NCBI RefSeq assembly: GCF_005887095.1
Contig: NZ_PNCI01000029.1
Span: forward strand, 42,235 to 106,234
Reading direction: 5' to 3'
DNA from: Pseudoalteromonas rubra
GTDB taxonomy: Bacteria; Pseudomonadota; Gammaproteobacteria; Enterobacterales; Alteromonadaceae
DNA length: 64,000 bases
The notes under the pieces were generated by a model that saw only the letters and a list, made by a program, of their open reading frames with translations, made no database searches and was not told where the DNA came from. Below, one piece after another: positions 52,271-60,445 of this stretch. Every line of letters starts with the position of its first letter. The first letter of the stretch is position 1. Position numbers and translations under genes: made by a program.

Positions 52271-53284
52271 ATGAAAAAAGTGACCATTAACAGTGTCGCA
52301 CAGTATGCGGGTGTGTCGAAAAAGACAGTATCCCGGGTATTGAATAATGAACCTAATGTCAGCCCTGCAACGCGTGAGAAAGTACTCAAAGTTTTTAAAG
52401 AGCTCGATTACAGACCAAATCCTATTGCGCGTGGGTTAGCGCGCAACAAGAGTTTCATTATTGGTTGCCTGTATGACAATCCGAGTAAAAGCTATATAAC
52501 CCGTGTACAAAGCGGTGCGTTAGAAGCCTGTCATAAACACAATTACAACTTGCTGATCCACCCGTGTGAGCTTCGCGGTGAGGCATTGATTGATAATATT
52601 GACCAGCTGCTGACAACATCTCGATTGGATGGGCTTGTATTGACGCCACCATTTTCTGATTCGCGCGAACTAATTGATTTTTTAAAGCAAAAAAATATCA
52701 ACTATGCGCTAGTGGCTTCTGCTATTCAGGATGATGAATCTATCTCTATCTGTAGCAATGACGAGCAGGGTGCCTATGAGCTGACCGAACACCTCATTGC
52801 ACTGGGTCATACCGATATTGCCTTTATCAAAGGTCACCCGGACCACAGTGCGACTGAAAATCGCTTTAACGGCTATAAACGAGCACTTGAACAACACCAG
52901 ATCCCACTTCAGGAACGTCTGGTTGCTGAGGGTAACTTTAGTTACCACTCAGGTGCAGACAGCGCTAAGGCTATTCTGGATATGACACCACGTCCGTCGG
53001 CCGTATTCGCGTCTAACGACTACATGGCTGCGGCGGTACTTAAGCTGGCAACTCAACGGCAATTGCGCGTACCGGAAGATCTGTCTATCGCTGGGTTTGA
53101 TAATGCGCCGATCGCGCGGCACATTTGGCCTGGTCTGACGACTATTGCGCAGCCTGTTGAGGAGATGACGAGATTGGCTGTAGAGCAACTGATCATGCAA
53201 ATCTCGGAACCCCAGGAGCAGGTATATCAGCGCGTTCTGGAAGCACGGCTCATTACGCGCGAATCCACAGCCAAAAACCACTAA
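52271..53284 (+). CDS. LacI-family transcriptional regulator (glk operon)
   Basis: A 337-residue LacI-type repressor. The DNA-binding domain reads INSVAQYAGVSKKTVSRVLNNE and the hinge FKELDYRPNPIARGLARN. The effector domain includes RLDGLVLTPPFSDS, ENRFNGYKRALEQ and PSAVFASNDYMAAAVLKLATQ. It is co-transcribed with glk and sits just upstream of edd-eda-gap. Three shared palindromes flank glk-lacI, making this the best candidate for their cognate repressor, with autoregulation. The inducer may be glucose-6-phosphate, 6-phosphogluconate or KDPG; this is inference. Confidence 0.93.
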   Translation: MKKVTINSVAQYAGVSKKTVSRVLNNEPNVSPATREKVLKVFKELDYRPNPIARGLARNKSFIIGCLYDNPSKSYITRVQSGALEACHKHNYNLLIHPCELRGEALIDNIDQLLTTSRLDGLVLTPPFSDSRELIDFLKQKNINYALVASAIQDDESISICSNDEQGAYELTEHLIALGHTDIAFIKGHPDHSATENRFNGYKRALEQHQIPLQERLVAEGNFSYHSGADSAKAILDMTPRPSAVFASNDYMAAAVLKLATQRQLRVPEDLSIAGFDNAPIARHIWPGLTTIAQPVEEMTRLAVEQLIMQISEPQEQVYQRVLEARLITRESTAKNH

Positions 53285-53305
53285 ATCCCATTTTTATACT
53301 TGCCC

Positions 53306-53336
53306 AAAGCCCGGCCAATCTTGGTCGGGCTTTTTT
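53306..53336 (+). terminator. Intrinsic terminator of glk-lacI
   Basis: A GC-rich stem of about 12 bp (53306-53317 with 53322-53333, one G-T pair) followed by a T run, 22 bp after the lacI stop. Confidence 0.85.
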
Positions 53337-53397
53337 GTTTGTTGTTTGTTCATTATTTGGTCATTGATGAAATTTAGACTAAATTTAAAGTAAGGGT

Positions 53398-53411
53398 TGA
53401 CACCGGTGTCA
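53398..53411. promoter_or_regulatory. LacI-type operator, copy 2 (edd, distal)
   Basis: A second exact TGACACCGGTGTCA, 158 bp before the edd start. Together with the preceding T it contains TTGACA, which could also serve as a -35 element. Confidence 0.7.
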
Positions 53412-53430
53412 CAAACATGAGTAAATATAG

Positions 53431-53444
53431 TGACACCGGTGTCA
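53431..53444. promoter_or_regulatory. LacI-type operator, copy 3 (edd, proximal)
   Basis: A third exact TGACACCGGTGTCA. Its start is 33 bp from that of copy 2, about three helical turns, so two dimers would bind the same DNA face. A TATAGT at 53426-53431 abuts it. Confidence 0.7.
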
Positions 53445-53555
53445 GGTTGGGGTGAGAGACAACCTGACAGCGTACCTTTGAACGGGTAAATCAAAGCTGC
53501 TCAGTACAGGGAGAGCTGTACTGAGCCTTTTCCTCTAACAATAGAGAGTTGAATT

Positions 53556-55409
53556 ATGTTGCATCCTCGAATTCATGAAGTCACTCAACGCGTTATCACC
53601 CGCAGTCAGCAATCTCGTCAGGCCTATCTTGAGCGCATAGAACAAGCAAAAAAACAAACTCGCGTCAGAACCGGACTGGGCTGTGGTAACCTGGCACACG
53701 TGATGGCGGCCTGTTCGAGCAGTGACAAAGCAAGATTAAAAGCCGATGAGCAGCCTAACTTGGCTATCATCAATGCTTACAACGACATGTTGTCTGCTCA
53801 CGTGCCTTATAAAGAGTATCCTGAGCAGATTAAGGCGATTGCTGAAAAATACGATGCCACGGCTCAGGTCGCAGGTGGCGTCCCCGCAATGTGCGATGGC
53901 GTAACGCAAGGGCGTGATGGTATGGAGCTGTCCTTGTTTTCCCGCGATGTTATTGCAATGTCGACAGCAGTTGCGCTATCACATGATGTGTTTGACGGTG
54001 TATTTTGTCTGGGCGTGTGTGACAAAATCGTCCCCGGGTTACTGATTGGCGCACTGTCATTTGGACATCTTCCTATTTACTTCCTGCCTGCCGGTCCAAT
54101 GCAGTCAGGTATTCCGAACAAAGAAAAGGCACGCGTCAGACAGAAGTTTGCACAAGGGTTGGTCAGCCGTGAAGAGTTACTGGAAGCAGAAAGCGCGTCT
54201 TACCACAGTGCGGGTACCTGTACTTTCTACGGAACCGCGAACTCAAACCAGATGCTGATGGAAATCATGGGCCTGCACTTACCAGGCAGTTCATTCATCA
54301 ACCCGTACACTGAGTTGCGTGAAGGCCTGACCGCCAGTGCGGTTGAGACAATGTTGAAGCAACTGTTAGGCGATGGCCCGGTTAACAGTCTGGCGGATGT
54401 CGTCAGCGAAAAAACCGTCATTAACGGCTTAGTTGGTTTGCTGGCAACGGGTGGTTCTACCAACCATGCTATCCACCTGGTGGCGATGGCCAAGGCCGCT
54501 GGCGTTCAAATCACCTGGAAAGACATGGCTGACTTGTCAGAAGTCGTGCCACTACTGACACGTATTTATCCTAATGGTTCAGCGGATGTGAATCATTTCC
54601 AGGCTGCCGGTGGTATGGGCTTTTTGATGCGTGAACTGCGCGATGCAGGTTACCTGCACAATGATGTTAAAACCATCGTCGGTGAAGGCTTAGATGCCTA
54701 CACCCAGGAACCCGTATTGGATGTTGACCCGACACTCATCATGACTGACAGCACGGGTCCTGCGAAAGTGAAGTGGGTAGATTGCCCGGCAGACTCTTTG
54801 GATGAAGAGGTACTCAGACCGGTATCGAATCCATTTAACAAACAGGGCGGTTTGCAGCTGCTAAGCGGTAACTTAGGTAAGTCAGTGATCAAGGTGTCGG
54901 CGGTTGCAGAGCAGCATCAAGTGGTCTCGGCTCCTGCCAAAGTGTTCAGTTCACAAGCTGCACTACAAGAAGCGTACACCCGTGGCGAGCTAAACCAGGA
55001 CTTTATTGCCGTACTGAAAGAGCAAGGTCCTAAGGCAAAAGGGATGCCTGAGCTACATAAGCTGACACCGGTAATGGCGAGCTTGCAGGATGAAGGCTTT
55101 AAGGTAGCTATCGTCACCGACGGCCGGATGTCAGGTGCATCGGGTAAAGTGCCTGCTGCTATCCACCTGGCGCCAGAAGCCGTTGAAGGTGGGCCGATTG
55201 CGAAAGTGCGGGAGGGTGATTTGATCACGCTTGATGCACCTAAAGGTGAACTGATTCTGCACGTCAGCGATGAAGAGCTTGCTCAGCGTGAGATTGAACT
55301 GACCGAGGTTGGTCCAACTTTTGGTACGGGCCGAGAGTTATTTAGCGGTTTCAGAAATATTGTCAGCAGTGCCGACTTAGGCGCAAGTGCATTCGGCATA
55401 GAAGAATAA
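53556..55409 (+). CDS. edd: Phosphogluconate dehydratase
   Basis: A 617-residue dihydroxyacid dehydratase-family enzyme that converts 6-phosphogluconate to 2-keto-3-deoxy-6-phosphogluconate, the first Entner-Doudoroff reaction. Cluster-binding and signature regions are [43 protein letters not shown], the Cys in [34 protein letters not shown] and the C-terminal [19 protein letters not shown]. Length matches E. coli Edd (603). It heads an edd-eda-gap operon preceded by two LacI-type operators. Confidence 0.97.
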   Translation: MLHPRIHEVTQRVITRSQQSRQAYLERIEQAKKQTRVRTGLGCGNLAHVMAACSSSDKARLKADEQPNLAIINAYNDMLSAHVPYKEYPEQIKAIAEKYDATAQVAGGVPAMCDGVTQGRDGMELSLFSRDVIAMSTAVALSHDVFDGVFCLGVCDKIVPGLLIGALSFGHLPIYFLPAGPMQSGIPNKEKARVRQKFAQGLVSREELLEAESASYHSAGTCTFYGTANSNQMLMEIMGLHLPGSSFINPYTELREGLTASAVETMLKQLLGDGPVNSLADVVSEKTVINGLVGLLATGGSTNHAIHLVAMAKAAGVQITWKDMADLSEVVPLLTRIYPNGSADVNHFQAAGGMGFLMRELRDAGYLHNDVKTIVGEGLDAYTQEPVLDVDPTLIMTDSTGPAKVKWVDCPADSLDEEVLRPVSNPFNKQGGLQLLSGNLGKSVIKVSAVAEQHQVVSAPAKVFSSQAALQEAYTRGELNQDFIAVLKEQGPKAKGMPELHKLTPVMASLQDEGFKVAIVTDGRMSGASGKVPAAIHLAPEAVEGGPIAKVREGDLITLDAPKGELILHVSDEELAQREIELTEVGPTFGTGRELFSGFRNIVSSADLGASAFGIEE

Positions 55410-55432
55410 CAGCAACTGGGAATGAGGACATT

Positions 55433-56053
55433 ATGAGCATTAAAGAGATTTTATCAGCGGCACCGGTAGTACCCGTTATCGTCATTGAAGACTTAGAAGA
55501 TGCCGTGCCACTGGCACAGGCGCTATATCGTGGTGGTCTGCGTGCACTGGAAGTGACGTTGCGTACACCGGTTGCTGCACAGGCGGTCAAAGCGATGAAA
55601 GAAGCGGTACCAGAGGCCTATGTAGGGACCGGAACCGTCGTTGATAAAGCGTCATTCGACGCGTCCGTCGAAGCTGGTGCTGATTTTATGGTGAGCCCGG
55701 GCGTAAGCTCGGAATTGCTGGCGCTGGCAAAGGGCTCAGATATTCCATTTCTTCCGGGCGCTGCGACGCCAAGCGAAGCCATGGAGCTGGCCGCTCAGGG
55801 CTTTAAGTTTTTGAAGTTTTTCCCGGCAGAGGCTGCAGGTGGTACTGCCATGCTGAAATCAATCGGTGGTCCTTTACCTCAGGTGACGTTTTGCCCAACA
55901 GGTGGGATCAGCTTAACGACAGCACCCGACTACCTGGCACTAAAAAATGTGATTTGTGTCGGTGGTACTTGGATGCTGGATAAAGCACTTATCGCAAACA
56001 AAGACTGGCAAGCCATTGAAGCGCTTGCTCGACAAGCAAGTGAAGTAAACTAA
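55433..56053 (+). CDS. eda: KDPG aldolase (2-dehydro-3-deoxy-phosphogluconate aldolase)
   Basis: A 206-residue class I aldolase that cleaves KDPG to pyruvate and glyceraldehyde-3-phosphate. Family motifs are VVPVIVIEDLEDAVPLAQAL, GGLRALEVTLRTP with the catalytic Glu, VGTGTVVDKASFD, FMVSPGVSSELL and the Schiff-base Lys in GFKFLKFFPAEAAGG. It lies 23 bp after edd and 17 bp before gap, so aldolase product feeds directly into the next enzyme. Confidence 0.97.
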   Translation: MSIKEILSAAPVVPVIVIEDLEDAVPLAQALYRGGLRALEVTLRTPVAAQAVKAMKEAVPEAYVGTGTVVDKASFDASVEAGADFMVSPGVSSELLALAKGSDIPFLPGAATPSEAMELAAQGFKFLKFFPAEAAGGTAMLKSIGGPLPQVTFCPTGGISLTTAPDYLALKNVICVGGTWMLDKALIANKDWQAIEALARQASEVN

Positions 56054-56070
56054 TTTAGGGGAATAGGGTT

Positions 56071-57075
56071 ATGATTAATATTGCAATTAATGGCTATGGC
56101 CGTATCGGTCGAAATGTACTGAGAGCGCTTTACGAAGCAGGTCAGAATGATCAGATCAAGATTGTCGCGATTAACGACTTGGCACCTGCACAGACTAACG
56201 CACACCTGACCCAGTTTGACTCGGTACATGGGCGCTTTAATTTTCCGGTTGAGCTAAAAGGCAACACCCTGGTTATCGGTGATGACGAAATCACCCTGAC
56301 TCAGGAGCGCGATCCTGCACAATTACCTTGGCGCGACCTTAAGGTAGATATCGTACTTGAATGTACAGGTTTGTTTACTTCACGTGAAACAGCAGGCAAG
56401 CACATTGCAGCGGGTGCGAAGAAAGTGATCGTATCTGCACCTGGTACAGATATGGATGCCACTGTTGTACATGGCGTAAACAGTGAGGTCTTGAATGCAG
56501 ATAGCAACATAATTTCCAATGCATCATGTACGACTAACTGCCTGGCGCCAGTAGCGAAAGCCCTTAATGACACCATAGGGATTGAGCAGGGCAGTATGAC
56601 CACTATCCATGCTTACACAAATGATCAAAACCTGTGTGATGTTTACCATAAAGACTTATACCGCGCGCGTAGTGCAACACAGTCAATGATCCCGACAAAA
56701 ACCGGTGCAGCGAAGGCTGTGGGTCTGGTATTACCAGAGCTGGCTGGCAAACTTGATGGTATGGCGGTGCGTGTACCGACGGTGAATGTTTCTTTGGTTG
56801 ATCTTACGTTTATCGCTAAGCGCGAGACGTCTGCCGATGAAGTTAACGAGATCCTAAAAGGCGCTGCTGATGGTGCAATGGCTGGTATTCTTGAGTACAA
56901 CACATTGCCACTGGTATCCGTTGACTTTAACCATAACCCAGCTTCATCAGTATTTGATGCAACCCAGACTAAAGTGGATGGCAAACTGGTTAAAGTGATG
57001 GCCTGGTACGACAACGAATGGGGTTTCTCAAACCGTATGCTTGACCAGGTAAAAGCACTAGGCCAATTCCTGTAA
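56071..57075 (+). CDS. gap: Glyceraldehyde-3-phosphate dehydrogenase
   Basis: A 334-residue type I GAPDH. It oxidises glyceraldehyde-3-phosphate to 1,3-bisphosphoglycerate. NAD fold motif [17 protein letters not shown], catalytic Cys in [18 protein letters not shown], and the C-terminal [13 protein letters not shown] are present. It is the third gene of edd-eda-gap. The operon context suggests a dedicated catabolic GAPDH acting on the triose from Eda; another gap gene probably exists elsewhere in the genome. Confidence 0.96.
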   Translation: MINIAINGYGRIGRNVLRALYEAGQNDQIKIVAINDLAPAQTNAHLTQFDSVHGRFNFPVELKGNTLVIGDDEITLTQERDPAQLPWRDLKVDIVLECTGLFTSRETAGKHIAAGAKKVIVSAPGTDMDATVVHGVNSEVLNADSNIISNASCTTNCLAPVAKALNDTIGIEQGSMTTIHAYTNDQNLCDVYHKDLYRARSATQSMIPTKTGAAKAVGLVLPELAGKLDGMAVRVPTVNVSLVDLTFIAKRETSADEVNEILKGAADGAMAGILEYNTLPLVSVDFNHNPASSVFDATQTKVDGKLVKVMAWYDNEWGFSNRMLDQVKALGQFL

Positions 57076-57110
57076 GCCGGATCAGTTAGCATTTTTTCTT
57101 GCGTCATGTG

Positions 57111-57138
57111 AGCCCTGCTTAGTGCAGGGCTTTTTATT
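57111..57138 (+). terminator. Intrinsic terminator of edd-eda-gap
   Basis: A perfect 8-bp GC-rich stem (57111-57118 with 57124-57131), TTAGT loop, and T-rich tail, 35 bp after the gap stop. Confidence 0.9.
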
Positions 57139-57276
57139 TCTGTTGGATTTTTCCCCAAGGGGCTTCTTGTTACCTTTTTTAACGACAAAGTTGGCTCATT
57201 AGGCGCGTGGTGTTTGCACCATAGGGCCAATTTTTATTACACTGCGCACAATTTAAATTAACGACAAAGAATTAAC

Positions 57277-58707
57277 ATGAAAGAAGGGTTCAAAGTTCCC
57301 CATACGCTCATCCTATTATTGTCTATGATGCTGGTAGCGTATCTCGCAACCTGGCTTGTTCCGCAAGGCTTCTTCGAGACAGTAACACTCGACAACGGTC
57401 GTCAGGCCGTAGTTCCTGGTACTTACGCGCTTGCACAAGCGCAAACGCATCTAACTCCAATGGATTTTCTGGTTGCGATTCCGCGCGCCTTTGCAGCGGC
57501 ACAAGATGTTATTTTCTTCGTCTTTATTGTTGGTGGTGTACTGTCAATCGCACGTGCAACGGGCACCATAGATGCGCTAATTGGCCGCTTGCTGGAGCGA
57601 TTTGGTCATAAGCCGAATATTCTAATTTTCATGGTGGTATTCTGCTTTGCGCTGGCCTCAGGTGCCATAGGCACAGCCGGAGAGTATATTCCTTTTGTAC
57701 TTATCCTGGTCGGACTATGTAAAGCGATGCGCCTTGATGCAATGACTGCCGTGGGCATGGTGGTTGCGGGTTACGGTATCGGTTACGGCGTGTCCGCCTT
57801 TAATCCTTTTACCGTAATGGTGGCTCAGAAGGTAGCAGACATTCCTGTGTACTCGGGCATTGAACTGCGGCTGGCAATATTCCTGCCGTTTGTATTGATT
57901 GGTTTTCATCATGTCTGGAGTTATGCCAAAAAAGTCCAGGCAAACCCTGAGTTATCCTTGACCAAAGGTTTACCATGTCCGTTAGCCGGCAGTGCTGAGG
58001 CAAATTATCCGGCACTAAATAAACGTCACCAAATGATTTTGTTTGGTCTGGTTGCCGCGATTGTGACGGCGGTATGGGGTATTTCTCAAAAGGGCTGGTA
58101 TCTGTATGAACTGGGTGCCGTATTTATTTCTTGGGGTATTTTCACGACTTTAATTGGCCAGATAGGGGCAGACCGTGCGGCCAATGAGTTTATTGAAGGG
58201 GTGAAAGACTTAGCAAGCACCGCTATTTTAATCGGTGTGGCACGTGGTATTGCATTGATAATGGAAGATGGTCAGATCCTTCATACTTTGGTTTATGCCA
58301 TGTCGTCACCATTATCACATCTGGGTGCTGAACTGGCAGCTGTAGGTATGTTTATAATGCAAACGCTGCTGAATTTGTTTATTCCTTCAGGCAGTGGTCA
58401 GGCCTATGTCACTATGCCACTGATGGCACCGGTCGGTGATATTATTGGTGTATACCGTCAGGTTGCAGTACTGGCATACCAGTTTGGTGATGGCTTCTCT
58501 AACATGATCATTCCGACCAATGCGGTTCTGATGGGGATCATTGGTATGGCAGGAGTACCTTATCACTTATGGTTCCGGTTCTGTCTGCCACTGTTTGGTA
58601 AACTGATGCTGGCTGCATCCGTTGTACTGGTTCTGGCTGTTACCTTTGGTTACGGCGAAGACGTCCAGCCTAAAGTGGAAGAGACTGCACAAACACAAGC
58701 AAAGTAA
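57277..58707 (+). CDS. YfcC-family membrane transporter
   Basis: A 476-residue polytopic permease with about 12 hydrophobic segments, of the YfcC / C4-dicarboxylate-carrier-like branch of the ion transporter superfamily. Two related half-repeats each contain a re-entrant-type motif: GTAGEYIPFVLILVGLCKAM with GYGVSAFNPFTVMVAQKVA, and FIPSGSGQAYVTMPLMAPVGD with GDGFSNMIIPTNAVLMG. The substrate is not determined; basic amino acids, peptides and dicarboxylates are proposed for relatives. It follows gap but is separated by a terminator and has its own leader with two 12-bp direct repeats. Confidence 0.9.
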   Translation: MKEGFKVPHTLILLLSMMLVAYLATWLVPQGFFETVTLDNGRQAVVPGTYALAQAQTHLTPMDFLVAIPRAFAAAQDVIFFVFIVGGVLSIARATGTIDALIGRLLERFGHKPNILIFMVVFCFALASGAIGTAGEYIPFVLILVGLCKAMRLDAMTAVGMVVAGYGIGYGVSAFNPFTVMVAQKVADIPVYSGIELRLAIFLPFVLIGFHHVWSYAKKVQANPELSLTKGLPCPLAGSAEANYPALNKRHQMILFGLVAAIVTAVWGISQKGWYLYELGAVFISWGIFTTLIGQIGADRAANEFIEGVKDLASTAILIGVARGIALIMEDGQILHTLVYAMSSPLSHLGAELAAVGMFIMQTLLNLFIPSGSGQAYVTMPLMAPVGDIIGVYRQVAVLAYQFGDGFSNMIIPTNAVLMGIIGMAGVPYHLWFRFCLPLFGKLMLAASVVLVLAVTFGYGEDVQPKVEETAQTQAK

Positions 58708-58729
58708 GCCGGATAAGATACTTTGTATC

Positions 58730-58760
58730 GCATAGAGTGAGCCACGTGCTCACTCTATGC
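58730..58760 (+). terminator. Terminator-like hairpin after the YfcC gene
   Basis: A perfect 13-bp stem (58730-58742 with 58748-58760) with a 5-nt loop, 22 bp after the stop. No T run follows, so termination would need help or the stem acts as a 3'-end stabiliser. Confidence 0.5.
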
Positions 58761-58971
58761 GGCGTATCAATCAAACTGCAATAGCCATCATTTTACAGTG
58801 TGATATCAACCCGCATTAATGCATAACCAATCGCCGATATTTACTCGTCTCAAGATTGGTATAAATTATGCCGATTGCTATGAATCGATAGGGCGTTCTT
58901 CTGGCTATCATCGTAAATTCAATCGCAGGGGGTGTGACGATCAGCCGATGTTGTGTGCTGGTTTACAGGCT

Positions 58972-59007
58972 AAAAAAAGGGCCACGATTTAATCGTAGCC
59001 CTTTTTT
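58972..59007. terminator. Intrinsic terminator downstream of the lipoprotein gene
   Basis: A long stem of about 16 bp with one internal mismatch, A run at 58972-58978 and T run at 59002-59007. It lies 26 bp past the stop of the leftward lipoprotein gene. Confidence 0.8.
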
Positions 59008-59033
59008 ATAGTCTGATGATCAGTGAATTGATA

Positions 59034-60269
59034 TCAGTCGAGTTTTAACTCGAAATTACCTGTGACCTCTTCATCTTCGAACGTGCTAAGCGGCAGGTCG
59101 AAGTTAAATTCAGCCTTGATATGTGTGTCCGTATTGTCCCAGTCCAGTCTGAGCATCCCTGAGTCGCTCTTGAGCTGACTTATCTCAGGGTATAAGGATG
59201 TTTCGAGCTGCGCAAAATTGCCAGTTCCTACACTGGATAAGCTAGCAAATGAGTCACTTGGCTCGCCGCCAAATGTGAAGGATAGCTCAAACGGGCTACC
59301 TTCGTACTGACTAACCAAACGCACGACTGTGGCGTCGGCACTGGTTAATGTCTGACCATTACCGTCCTTTGCTTCCACATGAGATGTGGCGATAATACCG
59401 CAAAGCTGGTTTGTTTCAGCAAGCTGCGGGTAGTTCGCAAAGTTAACTGCTAACTTGCCAAAACTCGTTTGAGTGTTTTCACTGACTTGTTTGAATGTGC
59501 TGGTAGCAGCAACGTCGTCACCACACATTTTGGTGATGGTAAAGCTGTCTTGACCTTGAGTCAGTACAGTTGACTTAGTACCCTCTGTACAGTCAGTATT
59601 GGCAAAAAAGTCATCGACTTTCACATTGGTACTTTGTTGCTCACCGCACACTTGAGCAGAAAACGTATGTTCACTTTGATCGAAGCTAACAATGTCGAAA
59701 GGGCGCGAGACTTTGACGGTAGTGTGATCATAGCCACCTTCCGTACGCGGTGTTTTAATATACTGGTGAACGGTCTCCATCCAGGTACTGCCAGAGACAA
59801 GCACACTTAAATCAAGCTCCTCGACTACGCTACCCGTATCAGGTTGTGGTGTAACGGTGTTTGAGTTTGTATCCGCGACAGACACAGAGCTGTGCTGGTC
59901 CACAAAACCTATCACATTAGAGGTGTTCAGTTTTACAGAAATGCTCAGAGAGCTCTGTTGAGTCACTTCTGGCGCGGTAAATGTGATTGTATCAGTGCCT
60001 TGTCCTGTAAATGGCACGTCACCATCAACGCCACGAACGGTCCAGGTAAAATTGAGGTTGCTTGCATTTGCCCCGGAAGTATTCAGAGATAGCGTGACCT
60101 TTTCACCTTCTTTTACATTAATAAAATTGGGTAATTCGGTGTAGCTAATTTTATTGTCTTCGACAGAAGATGTATTTGGGTCCTTGTTGTCTGAACCACC
60201 GCCACATGCAGTGAGTGACAAGGCCATTGTTGCGCATAAGAACAGCTTCTTGTTAGGTAAGAATCTCAT
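59034..60269 (-). CDS. Hypothetical lipoprotein with Ig-like N-terminal domain
   Basis: A 411-residue lipoprotein. The signal peptide ends in the lipobox LTAC with +2 Gly, so outer-membrane sorting is expected. Residues 45-130 look like an Ig/PKD-type beta-sandwich (VNVKEGEKVTLSLNTSG ... LNFTWTVRGVDG). The rest (about 150-411) is beta-rich with four or so cysteines (VCGEQQ, TDCTEG, KMCGDD, QLCGII) that may form disulfides. I do not recognise a family or a catalytic motif. It stands alone between a terminator and the TonB receptor gene; a joint role with the receptor in binding a substrate is possible but unproven. Confidence 0.75.
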   Translation of the reverse strand: MRFLPNKKLFLCATMALSLTACGGGSDNKDPNTSSVEDNKISYTELPNFINVKEGEKVTLSLNTSGANASNLNFTWTVRGVDGDVPFTGQGTDTITFTAPEVTQQSSLSISVKLNTSNVIGFVDQHSSVSVADTNSNTVTPQPDTGSVVEELDLSVLVSGSTWMETVHQYIKTPRTEGGYDHTTVKVSRPFDIVSFDQSEHTFSAQVCGEQQSTNVKVDDFFANTDCTEGTKSTVLTQGQDSFTITKMCGDDVAATSTFKQVSENTQTSFGKLAVNFANYPQLAETNQLCGIIATSHVEAKDGNGQTLTSADATVVRLVSQYEGSPFELSFTFGGEPSDSFASLSSVGTGNFAQLETSLYPEISQLKSDSGMLRLDWDNTDTHIKAEFNFDLPLSTFEDEEVTGNFELKLD

Positions 60270-60398
60270 GTTTGATTTATTCCGTATCCATATGAAAAAC
60301 GCGGATTCTAGTCTGTTCTTCTTTGTTCTTCAACTGTGAGGGTGAACTATTGTAAACGACAGGAGAGGCTGGCCGAATAGGTGTAATTTGGGAGGGTA

Positions 60399-60431
60399 AA
60401 CAGACTGTCAGCAAGAAGATGACAGTCTGTT
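60399..60431 (-). terminator. Terminator-like hairpin after the TonB receptor gene
   Basis: Perfect 11-bp arms (60399-60409 with 60421-60431) with an 11-nt loop begin 15 bp past the receptor stop. Only a short T stretch follows on the minus strand. Confidence 0.55.
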
Positions 60432-60445
60432 AAATTCATTGCGAA

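Larger units (their letters stand above)
58708..59033. other. Intergenic region after the YfcC gene
   Basis: No gene is seen. It holds the 58730-58760 hairpin, about 200 bp without a recognisable signal, and the terminator at 58972-59007. Confidence 0.5.

Noticed and set aside
53285..53555. HexR-type operator upstream of edd
   Set aside because: No TGTAAT-N4-ATTACA-like palindrome was found; the palindromes present are of the LacI type.
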